From: Myxococcales bacterium UBA1238
GTDB lineage: Bacteria > Myxococcota_A > Bradymonadia > UBA7976 > UBA1532
DNA: 64,000 nucleotides
Assembly (NCBI GenBank): GCA_002309015.1
Contig: DBWM01000047.1
Location: forward strand, 1-64,000
Reading direction: 5' to 3'
Both the position numbers and the translations under genes were made by a program. The notes beneath the pieces are model-generated. The model saw nothing but the letters and a program-made list of their open reading frames with translations. It had not been told where the DNA came from and ran no database searches. This document shows, piece by piece, positions 1 through 7,884 of this stretch. Numbering within the stretch: position 1 is the first letter of the stretch; each line of letters opens with the position of its first letter.

Positions 1-56
1 GTTTCCCTCTCTCTCCCTGCGTACCGGGATCGAGGAAATCAAAACTGAGCCACGAA

Positions 57-128
57 ACGATCCCCAACCCCCATCACCATCACCCAAGATCTCCCAACAC
101 GATCCCCACCCCCCATCACCATCACCCA
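57..128. repeat. Two-copy 30-bp direct repeat, 42-bp period
   Basis: A C-rich, purine-poor 30-bp unit occupies 57-86 and recurs at 99-128 with a single A/C difference, giving a 42-bp period. It contains a CATCACCATCACCCA core. It lies in a gene-free stretch (1-166) downstream of the minus-strand phosphoesterase. I see no hairpin or T-tract typical of a terminator. It may be the edge of a longer repeat array to the left of the window. Confidence 0.7.
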
Positions 129-166
129 ATCCCTCAAAAAACCGAAGCCCTCCCCAATAGGGACCT

Positions 167-1336
167 CTATTTGCTCGCCTTCAGCGTAATCACCCCGATC
201 TCCGATCGGCTCCCCAGCCGGAAGGGCGGTCCCCATCCGCCGGCGCCTTCGCTGACGTAGATTTGGGTGCGGAAGCTGTGCTGGTGGAGGCCCTTTAAGT
301 ACGGCATGACGCGGGAGACGATGTGACCCCAGGGCCAGAACTGGCCGCCGTGGGTGTGGCCGGAGAGGACGAGATCGATGTTCGCCTGGGCGGCCTGATC
401 GATGATTTGCGGTTGGTGCGAGAGCAGGATCGAGAAGTTTTTGGTGGAGCGGCCTTTTTGGGCCTTCTCCAGATCGCAGCTGTGGCCGTTCTTGTAGCGA
501 TCGGCGTGGTAGTCGTCGACGCCCATCAAATCGATGCTGCTGCCGCCCTTCTTCAAAGTGACCCGCTCGTTCTCCAGGTTTTTGATGCCGAGATCCTTTA
601 AGGTGCTGGTCCAGACGCCGGGGTCGCCGCGGATGAATTCGTGGTTGCCGTTGACAAAATAGACGCCCTGCTTGGCCTTCAGATTTTTCAGGCCCTGGGC
701 GAAGGGAATGACCTCTTCGGGCGCGGCGTCGAAGAGATCGCCGGTGATCACCACGAGATCGGGTTTTTGAGCGTTGGTGCTCTCGACGAGGGCGTCGAGG
801 AAGTCGCCCTGATGGTAACCGCCGAGATGGATGTCGGAGAGCTGCACGATGCGGTAACCGTCGAAGGCTTTGGGCAGATAGCTGCTCGAGACGGTCACCT
901 GGGCGATCTCAGGCGTTTTGAGGCCGCCGTAAAGCGCGTATCCCGAAAGGCCGAGGGCCGCGAGGAAGGCGAGCGTGAAGCAAAACTTCGAAAGCGACGG
1001 GTGATCCTTTAAGGGCTGGCCGGTGCTGACGGAAATGATCTTTCCGAGGATGCAGTAGAGCAGGCGCGGGATTTCGAGCGCGACGAAGAGCGGCAGGAGG
1101 ATCGCGAGGAAGCCGATCCAGATGTAGATGCCCATCGTCACCGTGCCGTAGGTTGAGGATGGGAGCTTTCGCAGGACAAAATGCCCCGAAACGATGGCGG
1201 CCGCCGAGATCAGCAGCAAAAGAACGGTGAACACGCGGCCCTTGGTGCCCGAAACCCAGGTCTTGGAGATGCGCCAATATAAATAGATGTGCGTCACCAG
1301 CGCGACCGCCGAAATGAAGATGAGAAACTTGCTCAT
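167..1336 (-). CDS. Membrane-anchored metallophosphoesterase (YkuE/YaeI-like)
   Basis: Calcineurin-like phosphoesterase of 389 aa. The N-terminal ~150 residues are hydrophobic, with about four membrane segments and a further one near residue 125. The catalytic domain follows with the metal-binding series in order: DIHLGG, GDLFD, GNHE, a late SHQP histidine and GHTHGGQFWPWG. This membrane-plus-catalytic layout matches the YkuE/YaeI group, some of which act on UDP-diacylglucosamine or phospholipid head groups; the substrate here cannot be told. The active site should lie on one face of the inner membrane. It is transcribed away from the EGF-like gene upstream, with a ~95-bp gap. Family call is secure, substrate is not. 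Confidence 0.9.
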   Translation of the reverse strand: MSKFLIFISAVALVTHIYLYWRISKTWVSGTKGRVFTVLLLLISAAAIVSGHFVLRKLPSSTYGTVTMGIYIWIGFLAILLPLFVALEIPRLLYCILGKIISVSTGQPLKDHPSLSKFCFTLAFLAALGLSGYALYGGLKTPEIAQVTVSSSYLPKAFDGYRIVQLSDIHLGGYHQGDFLDALVESTNAQKPDLVVITGDLFDAAPEEVIPFAQGLKNLKAKQGVYFVNGNHEFIRGDPGVWTSTLKDLGIKNLENERVTLKKGGSSIDLMGVDDYHADRYKNGHSCDLEKAQKGRSTKNFSILLSHQPQIIDQAAQANIDLVLSGHTHGGQFWPWGHIVSRVMPYLKGLHQHSFRTQIYVSEGAGGWGPPFRLGSRSEIGVITLKASK

Positions 1337-1431
1337 GGTTCAGCCCTTTTCGTGATGTTTAAAAAAGGCGTGCAGTTTACACGGCTCGCGGGCGAAAAAA
1401 AGCGTATCAAATCCGCGCCTCCGCAAAAGCG

Positions 1432-1755
1432 CTATTCGGGGAGCGGTCGGCAGTCGGGGCCTCCGTAACCGGGATCGCAGTCCAGACATCCGGGGCCCGT
1501 GTGGTGGCCGGCGCATTCATCGCAGTCTGCTCCCGTAAATCCAACGTCGCAGCGATCGCATCGGGGACCCGCGTAGCCCTGAAGGCAGTCTTTGCAGCGG
1601 GGGCCACCAAAATTTGCGGCGCAGACGGACGGCAGGCTTTTTTCAGCCGGGGACGAAGCGCTCACGCCCTGCGATCGCGCGAGGGTTGCGGCGGTGAGGG
1701 CGAAGGAAACGAAGAAGACAAACCAGAACAGGAAGAACAGCGCATGCTTTTTCAT
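1432..1755 (-). CDS. Small secreted protein with EGF/laminin-like Cys repeats
   Basis: Protein of 107 aa. Residues 1-28 form a signal peptide (KKH, then a long Phe-rich hydrophobic core). After a short Ser/Ala linker the rest consists of about four laminin-EGF-like units of the pattern C-x(5-6)-G-x2-C-x2-C-x2-G-[YF]-x-G-x2-C-x2-C. Each unit would be held by disulfides, so it should act outside the cytoplasm. An AGAGGAT ribosome-binding site precedes the ATG by 8 bp. Such compact EGF-like modules occur in predatory and social deltaproteobacteria, but no function is known. There is no lipobox or membrane anchor, so it is probably periplasmic or secreted. Confidence 0.75.
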   Translation of the reverse strand: MKKHALFFLFWFVFFVSFALTAATLARSQGVSASSPAEKSLPSVCAANFGGPRCKDCLQGYAGPRCDRCDVGFTGADCDECAGHHTGPGCLDCDPGYGGPDCRPLPE

Positions 1756-1831
1756 CGATCAATCCTCTGAAGCGCAGGCAGCCTGGAGGCGGATACAACT
1801 CTCCGATGGCGCAGCCGCTGCGCTCGATGGG

Positions 1832-1883
1832 GGAAGAGGCGCTCGTCTGAGATCACCCGTTGCGCGGGCGCTCCGCCTCTTCC
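1832..1883. repeat. 10-bp perfect inverted repeat in a gene-free interval
   Basis: GGAAGAGGCG at 1832-1841 is the exact reverse complement of CGCCTCTTCC at 1874-1883, with a 32-bp GC-rich loop that could fold further. It sits within the 348-bp interval 1756-2103 between the divergent EGF-like gene and the methyltransferase-like gene. No T-tract follows, so it is not a standard terminator. The rest of the interval has T-runs at about 1983 and 2009 but no convincing ORF. A structured leader or regulator site is possible. Confidence 0.5.
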
Positions 1884-2103
1884 GGTTGATGTTTGTGAGT
1901 CAGTCGATCCCGCTGGGTCCTTGCGGCGATCGTCTGACCCATGCATCGGCGTCTGAGCGGCGTTGTTGCGTCCCGATCGCGATTTTTTTTCAGAGGCCGC
2001 GTTTTTTTTGAAACCCGCGCGCATTTTTGCCCCGGACGCGCTTTCAAAATTGAAATATCTGCTCTTTTCGTTCACAAAGGCGCCGCTTGCGCGAGAGAGA
2101 AAG

Positions 2104-2841
2104 ATGGATTTTTGGAGTTCACTTTCGGATGCGGATGCGATGCGCGTCCTGGATTTTGAAGAGCGGCGGCTGCCTTTTGGGGCTTTGCTCGATGCGCCGC
2201 TCTATTGGTCGGAGCGGGTGGGGAAGGGGGCCCTGTGTTTCGGTGCGCTTCTGGGCGATTCGGCGGTGCTTGCGCGCGATTTTTTATGCGTCGAGCCTTC
2301 GGCGGGCCTGCGCGCCTGGGCCAGGGAAGTTGCGGGTTACGAAGCGGCGCCCGATTTCGAGTCGATCTTTGCGGCGCGGGGCGAGGCGTCCTTCGATGCG
2401 GCCGTCTGCCCGGCAGGCAGTTTTCAGCGCGAAGTGACCGTCGGTGGGAGCGCAAACCTGCTTTCGATGCTGCACCGCGCCCTCAAACCCCACGGAAAAC
2501 TTGGGATCGATCTGTTCATGCCGCCCCTGGACGATCTTTCGGTCTCGCTCTGCCTGTTTGAGCCCCTCGATCTCAGACTGCCTCTGGAAAATGCGCCCTG
2601 CAACCTGCGCTGCCAGGCCCGCTTCGACGTGATCCGTCAGGTTTGGAGCGAGCAATACCGCCTTTGTGCGGGCGAGCGGGAGCGGCTGCTTCTGCGGGAG
2701 CGACGGATTTACTTTGCGGCGGAGCTCTGCGGACTCCTGGAACGCTCGGGGTTTCAGCCCTGCGGGATCTCTGGCGATTTTGCGGGCGGTGCGCTGACCA
2801 CCGAAAGCCGCGTCCTCTGCGTGGAATGCGAGCGGCTGTGA
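2104..2841 (+). CDS. Degenerate class I methyltransferase-like protein
   Basis: Protein of 245 aa, started at the ATG at 2104 behind a GAGAGAGAAAG site; longer in-frame starts lack a site. The second half has the look of a SAM methyltransferase: a FDAAV segment, then LSMLHRALKPHGKLGIDLFM (the usual 'leader of motif post II' region) and a C-terminal LCGLLERSGF block. The usual motif I glycine loop (xLDxGxGxG) is not recognisable; the equivalent position reads FGALLGDSAVL, so SAM binding is doubtful. First gene of a tightly overlapping four-gene operon: its TGA overlaps the next ATG. It may be an inactive relative or a divergent enzyme. Confidence 0.65.
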   Translation: MDFWSSLSDADAMRVLDFEERRLPFGALLDAPLYWSERVGKGALCFGALLGDSAVLARDFLCVEPSAGLRAWAREVAGYEAAPDFESIFAARGEASFDAAVCPAGSFQREVTVGGSANLLSMLHRALKPHGKLGIDLFMPPLDDLSVSLCLFEPLDLRLPLENAPCNLRCQARFDVIRQVWSEQYRLCAGERERLLLRERRIYFAAELCGLLERSGFQPCGISGDFAGGALTTESRVLCVECERL

Positions 2842-3488
2842 TGGATGTGCCGTTTTATGGCAATCTGGCCGACGGTCTGCGCTGCCTTCCGGCCTGCCTG
2901 CGCATGGCGGTCTCTGCGTTCGAGGGCTGCGATTTGGGACAGCGCGCGGCGGAACAGATGGCGGGCTTTACGCCGGGCAAGCTCACCTGGAACTTCAAAG
3001 CCTACAAATCCCTGGCGGATCGCGGACTCTACGTGCGCGCTCTGGAGCCCGTCGATTGGGCGGCCTTTGCCTGCGATCCCCTGGGACTCCTGCGGCGTCA
3101 GTTTGGCGATGCCGATGCGGAACAGATCGCGGCGCGCTCGGATTTATGGCAGGCCGCCTGCGACGCTGCCGCTCTTTTAAAGCCCTGCCCCCGCTTTTGC
3201 CGCGAACAGCGCATACCCGCCCTTGAAGATTTAAAGCGCGCTCTGGAAGATGGAGCGCTCGCGATTTGTGGCGTAGATGCCCATTTGCTTTCCGGTCGCG
3301 CGCCGGGTGCCGATCACGGTGTGCTCTGCTATGGAATGGATGAAGAGGTGATCCGGTTTCACGATCCGGGCCTGCCGCCCCGTCCCGCGCGATCCGTGCC
3401 GATTGCGCAGTTTTTGCGTGCCTGGTCTCACCCCTGCGATGAGGCGCGCTGGCTGATGATCGTCCGCTCCCAAAGGTTTTCGGCGTGA
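2841..3488 (+). CDS. C39-like / papain-fold cysteine peptidase-like protein
   Basis: Protein of 215 aa starting in an ATGA overlap with the preceding stop. Residues 8-23 (N, then CLPACLRMAV) resemble the active-site helix of C39-type bacteriocin/toxin-processing peptidases, with Cys15 as probable nucleophile and Asn8 where the oxyanion Gln normally sits. His159 (DHGVLCYG) and Asp175 (HDPGL) follow at the expected spacing for the rest of the triad. There is no signal peptide and no fused ABC transporter, so it belongs with the stand-alone C39_2-like group. Function is unproven; neighbours suggest a peptide- or protein-modifying operon. Alternative: a non-proteolytic papain-fold transferase. 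Confidence 0.6.
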   Translation: MDVPFYGNLADGLRCLPACLRMAVSAFEGCDLGQRAAEQMAGFTPGKLTWNFKAYKSLADRGLYVRALEPVDWAAFACDPLGLLRRQFGDADAEQIAARSDLWQAACDAAALLKPCPRFCREQRIPALEDLKRALEDGALAICGVDAHLLSGRAPGADHGVLCYGMDEEVIRFHDPGLPPRPARSVPIAQFLRAWSHPCDEARWLMIVRSQRFSA

Positions 3489-4336
3489 AGATGAAGTCGT
3501 GGATGAACCGTCTGACGGTTTTGATGTTTTGTGTGTTTGCGGCGATGGCCTGCAGAGAAGAGCCCCAGCTGCCCGAGCCGCCTGCCGTCGATCTGGCGCT
3601 GATGCGTCGGGATACCCTCGAGTTTGCCGCTGCTTTGCGCGCGGTTTTGATGGTGTCGGATGCGACGGAGCAGCTCGCTTACCTGCGCGGCAACGGGATC
3701 GTCAACGCTGCCGCCGATCTGGCGCGCATCGCCCAGATGCGATCCTCCTGCCTCAAACTCTCCACCCATTTAAATCGCGTGCTCTTCGATTACGGCACGC
3801 CGCTCTATCGCCCGAACTGCCTGGATGCCGGCGTCGCCCGATCGGGTCGCTATCACGTCATCTTTATGCGCAACGAACCCGCAGGTCGCCTGCTCGATTT
3901 TGAATTCGAACAGCTGTTTGAAACGCGCGGCGAAATTTCGGGAAAAGGGCGTCTCGCGGAAGATGCGACGACGCAAACGGTGACGTACGAGATTGCGGTG
4001 GGTAAAAAGGATCCGTTGCAGTTGAAAGGCGAGCATCGCCTGGCGTACACGAGCGACGATTATGAGATTTCGGGGCATTTTGCGTGGGGTGATGGCCAAA
4101 AGCAGGCTCGGTTCGACAACCTGGCGCTGCATCGCGGCGTTTCTCTGCCGAGCGATGGAACGGCGCGCTTTACGGTGGGCGATCGCGCCATCGATGTGAT
4201 CTTCTCGTCGGATGACGCAAAGACGCTCCTGCAAGCGTTCTGTGAAGGCGAAATGCTCCTTTTGGAGCTGGATGCATCCGGCCAGCTGATCGAAAAAACA
4301 CAGGAACCCAGGGAGAAAAGCGATGCGGAGATATGA
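3485..4336 (+). CDS. Lipoprotein of unknown function
   Basis: Protein of 283 aa overlapping the previous stop by 4 bp. A lipoprotein signal peptide ends in an AAMAC lipobox at about residue 23; the mature N-terminus is acidic and Pro-rich. The body has alternating strands and charged helices and no recognised domain. The next gene starts 14 bp inside its 3' end, so translation is probably coupled. As the only exported product of this operon it may be the envelope partner or target of the peptidase-like and methyltransferase-like proteins; that is inference. Confidence 0.7.
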   Translation: MKMKSWMNRLTVLMFCVFAAMACREEPQLPEPPAVDLALMRRDTLEFAAALRAVLMVSDATEQLAYLRGNGIVNAAADLARIAQMRSSCLKLSTHLNRVLFDYGTPLYRPNCLDAGVARSGRYHVIFMRNEPAGRLLDFEFEQLFETRGEISGKGRLAEDATTQTVTYEIAVGKKDPLQLKGEHRLAYTSDDYEISGHFAWGDGQKQARFDNLALHRGVSLPSDGTARFTVGDRAIDVIFSSDDAKTLLQAFCEGEMLLLELDASGQLIEKTQEPREKSDAEI

Positions 4337-6248
4337 AGCGCTCTATTGCCTGATGCAGGCGACCCGGCCCTTTTCAAAAGACAGCGAAGGCGGCGCCCAT
4401 TCCAACGTGTACCGCTTCGACGAGGAACGCCTTTGCGAACGCTGGGCCGAGTTTCAGGGCGAGCCGTTGAGCGACGCTCAAAAAGAAACCATCCACACGC
4501 TGGCTTCGCGCTACATCGTCAAGCAGGGCAAGATCGATTTCTTCACCATGGCCCTCACCGGCGCTCAGCCCAACCAGCTCAGCCGATCGCTGCTCTCGTG
4601 GATCTTTGGACCCGTGGGTTACAACTTCATGCCCACCATCGAGAAGATGCAGCTCGACGTGAGCGAGGCGATGCGCCTGGTGCCCTATTTCGGATCCGGC
4701 GGCTTAAAGTCGTTCGTGGCGCCCGATTTTTTGGATCTGCTCCTGCAGGATCGCTGCGATGAGGGCGAAGAGGAGACCGACGTCTGGGATCGCTACCTTT
4801 CGATCTTCTTCGATCGCTTCCGCGAAGATCGTTCGGCCATCCAAATCCTGAAGGATGACGCCTTCTTTCACGCGCAGCTCGAAGACGACGAGGCTTTGAA
4901 AGACTACCAGCGCTATGTGCGCCAGCATCCGCTGACGAGCGCGATGGAAAAGCGTCTGGCCGATTATTTTGACAGCCCCATCTCGGTGGGCTGGCGCGAT
5001 GTGCTGCGCTGGTTCAAGGGCGATCGGCATCCGCAAATGGGCTGGGATGCGGCGCGCAAGCTGATCTTCCAGGCCATGTCGGCCCAAAAAGACGAAAACT
5101 TCCTGCCGCGCGAGATCAATTATTACAGCTACGACACGCATTTGAGCCCCGAAGAGCTTCAGAACCTCCTCGATCGCAATCACCGCGTGGCGCGCGCCTT
5201 CGCTTCCTGGCTGCTCCCTCAGTTACCGAGCGCTTCGGTCGCTTCGTTTGAGGCGGTGGGCGGCGAACAGATCGCTTTCGATCTGCTCGATTTCCATTGC
5301 AGTTACCCGCTTTTTAACGTCGAACCCTACAACGGGCGCCTGAGCATGGGGACTCTGCGCATGCTGCTTCGATCGGCGCTCGGGCTCATCTACATCCAGA
5401 CCGGCCTCCGCGAACCCAAAGTTTACAACCGCGATCTCCTGCGCCTGCCTCATTACCACGCGGCTTTATATCGCTGGCTTTACGGCCTCGCTCCCGATTT
5501 GCGCGAACGCGTGCTCGATCGCCTCACCGACGCCCTCATCGAATCCGAGCATCGCGATCACTGGCTCCACGACGGCGACCGCTTTGAATGCATTCCCCGC
5601 ACGTTCTACTGCATCCAGGAGCTCGCCACCGCGCCCGGCGAAGGCTATCAGGTCAAACAGGTCTGCACCCTCGAAGAGCTCTACCAGCATCCCGACATGC
5701 TCGAACAGCATTCGGAACTCGCCGAAAAACTGATCGCCTTTTTCGTGCTGGTCTACCGCCATTTCTCGGACACAGGCTTTTTGGCCGATCTGCGCCCCAA
5801 GAATGCCGGACGCGATATTTTCATTTATGGCATCTGGGGTTACATGACCGAGAACCTGCTCGTGATCGAGGAGGAAAACGCGCAGGGTGAATCGCGCTGC
5901 AGGCTTTCGTTTGTCGATAACCGCGATCAGTTCAAGGAATATCGCCCCGAAGAGGATCGCCAGCATTCGCTGGGACTGGCCAAATACGCGCTGCATTTTG
6001 TGAGCCCCATCATCGAGCCCGCCCTTTTGCGCGCGATCGGGATTTTTGCGGAGCATATCTATACGCGACAGGTGGGCGAGATGCCGCGAAACGGCCTGGC
6101 GGAGCACAGCCTCGATCTGCTGCGGAAGCTGCTCAAGGAGGCGGTCGACGGCGCCTTCTCCCTCGCTCAAAATGCGGTCGACTCGGTGATCGACGATCTG
6201 CACGCGAGCGCACTGCAAATGCTGCATAAAAAGAAAGCGACCAAATAA
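4323..6248 (+). CDS. 641-aa cytoplasmic orphan protein
   Basis: Large soluble protein without signal peptide or membrane segment. I do not recognise the family. It is rich in aromatic residues and helices. Around residues 475-545 the series HFSDTGFLADLRPKNAG, then a hydrophobic stretch, then LSFVDNRDQFKEYR loosely recalls a kinase catalytic loop (D-x4-N) followed by a metal-binding Asp, but no ATP-binding Gly loop or VAIK-type lysine is evident. The C-terminal ~60 residues are amphipathic helices ending in a Lys-rich tail. Last gene of the operon, started at 4323 inside the lipoprotein gene. The coding region is intact and long, so it is a real gene. Confidence 0.7.
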   Translation: MRRYEALYCLMQATRPFSKDSEGGAHSNVYRFDEERLCERWAEFQGEPLSDAQKETIHTLASRYIVKQGKIDFFTMALTGAQPNQLSRSLLSWIFGPVGYNFMPTIEKMQLDVSEAMRLVPYFGSGGLKSFVAPDFLDLLLQDRCDEGEEETDVWDRYLSIFFDRFREDRSAIQILKDDAFFHAQLEDDEALKDYQRYVRQHPLTSAMEKRLADYFDSPISVGWRDVLRWFKGDRHPQMGWDAARKLIFQAMSAQKDENFLPREINYYSYDTHLSPEELQNLLDRNHRVARAFASWLLPQLPSASVASFEAVGGEQIAFDLLDFHCSYPLFNVEPYNGRLSMGTLRMLLRSALGLIYIQTGLREPKVYNRDLLRLPHYHAALYRWLYGLAPDLRERVLDRLTDALIESEHRDHWLHDGDRFECIPRTFYCIQELATAPGEGYQVKQVCTLEELYQHPDMLEQHSELAEKLIAFFVLVYRHFSDTGFLADLRPKNAGRDIFIYGIWGYMTENLLVIEEENAQGESRCRLSFVDNRDQFKEYRPEEDRQHSLGLAKYALHFVSPIIEPALLRAIGIFAEHIYTRQVGEMPRNGLAEHSLDLLRKLLKEAVDGAFSLAQNAVDSVIDDLHASALQMLHKKKATK

Positions 6249-6261
6249 CGGTAGGTTACGC

Positions 6262-7884
6262 TTACTTCACATCGCGCTCCCGCCCATAGAGATAGAGCTT
6301 CGTTGCTTTCGGTCCCACCTTCACCGCCTGAATCAGCTTAAAGTGATCGTCCTCAATATATTGTTTAAAAACCTTGCTTGACGGGATGCCCATGTTGGGG
6401 TTGACCACCAAAAACGCGGGATCCGCCGCCCGCAGATCGCGGATGAGCTTATAGATATCGACGCGGTTGGATTTGAGCAGCTGGGCGTTGGTATCGGGCA
6501 TGTCGAGGGCCAGTTTGCGGTGCGTGGCCAAAGCGAGCCAGGGGGCGCTCGCGCAATCTCCAAAGATGCGGCCTTCCACATGGGCGTAAGGCTGAAGGGC
6601 GGGCAGCAGGTTTTCTGGCGATTCGCTCACGTTTTCGTGCCAGAGATACCGCGTGATGCCCAAATCGAGACTGCCCACCGTGCGCTTCTTGCGAAAGAAC
6701 TTGCGCTCCACAAAACGGTTTAAAAAGTCGGGCAGCACGGGACTCGGCGTAAAGACGTACTGGCTCACCGAGCCCTTGGATTTGTAATAGCTCATCGTCG
6801 ACTCAATCTTTTCGCCCAGAATGCAGCCTGTAATGATGATAACGGCCGAAAAAATCAGCGGTTTTACGGCTTTCACGTCGCGGTTTGAGATCGCTTTGAT
6901 GTAGCCCGAAAGCCGATCGAGGGTGAGCCCTGCAAGCAGCGCAGAGAGCGGCAAAACCGGCGCCAGGTAATAGGAATAGACGCGATCGATACAAAAATTG
7001 GCGATGGTCTGAAGCAGGGCTGCGCAGGCCGCAATCCCAAATAAAACGGGCATTTGCATCGCTTCTCGTCTGAAGAACGTCTGGATGCGATCCTTTGCGA
7101 GCGCCAGAATGCTGCAGATTGCGAGGGCGACGAAGGGGTAGGTGCCAAAAAAGAACTGCTTGATCGCCTGCATCCCGCGATCGGGCATGGGCGTTTTGTT
7201 GGCGTGATACGAGAACAGCTGATCGACGTAAGGCGCGCCAAAAGCGAGGCAGCCGCAGAGATGCACGCAAACAAAAAAGACGGCAAAGCTGACCACGCAG
7301 GGCCATCGGCGTTTGGGCGCCCATAAAAATGCGAGCCCCGCCGCGCAGCAGGCCGCAGGTATCACGTGGAACGAGACCAGGGTCGAGGCGCAAAGCAGAA
7401 CGCCGCCCAGAATCATCCTGAAGCGGCTCTCCTGGCAGACGAACAGAAGACCTAAAATCACGAGAAACATCGACCAGTTAGCGCCCGTGAAATGGGTCGA
7501 AAGCGAGAGCAGCTCGTAGCAGCAGGAGAGCATCACCCCGATGATCAGGGTCGCGGTGCGGTTGATGTTGTGGCGCCGCAAAATCCAGATCACGCAAAGC
7601 AAAGTCCCGAGCGCCGGCAGCACCGATGCGAGTTTTAGCCAGACGGGATGGATCGATCCCGGCAGCATCCAGAGCGCCGCGATGAGCAGATGCAGCGGCG
7701 GGTGCGCAAACGCCAGCTCCTTAAAGGGAACCACCCCTCGGGTGACCTCGTAACCTGCGTAAAAATAAATGTTTTCGTCGCCCAAAAACGGCGATTTCGC
7801 GAAGGCTTTCCAAATCAGAAAGATCAGTGCGGGAACAGCAAACGTCGCGATTTCTAAAATAATTTGTTTAATTTTAGGGTTCAT
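6262..7884 (-). CDS. PMT/ArnT-like (GT39/GT83) membrane glycosyltransferase
   Basis: Protein of 540 aa with about ten hydrophobic segments. The first periplasmic loop carries DENIYFYAGYEVTRG and then FAHPPLHLL, the acidic pair plus HPP arrangement typical of polyprenyl-phosphate-sugar dependent transferases (PMT, ArnT, PglL-like GT-C fold). The C-terminal ~130 residues form a soluble domain. The start is the ATG at 7884, which overlaps the stop of the preceding gene (ATGA); a longer in-frame start would lie inside that gene. It is the last gene of a porin / AsmA-hydrolase / glycosyltransferase operon, so it probably modifies an envelope glycan or protein. Donor and acceptor are unknown. Confidence 0.75.
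   Translation of the reverse strand: MNPKIKQIILEIATFAVPALIFLIWKAFAKSPFLGDENIYFYAGYEVTRGVVPFKELAFAHPPLHLLIAALWMLPGSIHPVWLKLASVLPALGTLLCVIWILRRHNINRTATLIIGVMLSCCYELLSLSTHFTGANWSMFLVILGLLFVCQESRFRMILGGVLLCASTLVSFHVIPAACCAAGLAFLWAPKRRWPCVVSFAVFFVCVHLCGCLAFGAPYVDQLFSYHANKTPMPDRGMQAIKQFFFGTYPFVALAICSILALAKDRIQTFFRREAMQMPVLFGIAACAALLQTIANFCIDRVYSYYLAPVLPLSALLAGLTLDRLSGYIKAISNRDVKAVKPLIFSAVIIITGCILGEKIESTMSYYKSKGSVSQYVFTPSPVLPDFLNRFVERKFFRKKRTVGSLDLGITRYLWHENVSESPENLLPALQPYAHVEGRIFGDCASAPWLALATHRKLALDMPDTNAQLLKSNRVDIYKLIRDLRAADPAFLVVNPNMGIPSSKVFKQYIEDDHFKLIQAVKVGPKATKLYLYGRERDVK

Noticed and set aside
1752..2075. 107-aa minus-strand ORF between the EGF-like gene and the 2104 operon
   Set aside because: Very basic low-complexity composition, no ribosome-binding site or domain; it overlaps the inverted repeat and looks like a chance reading.
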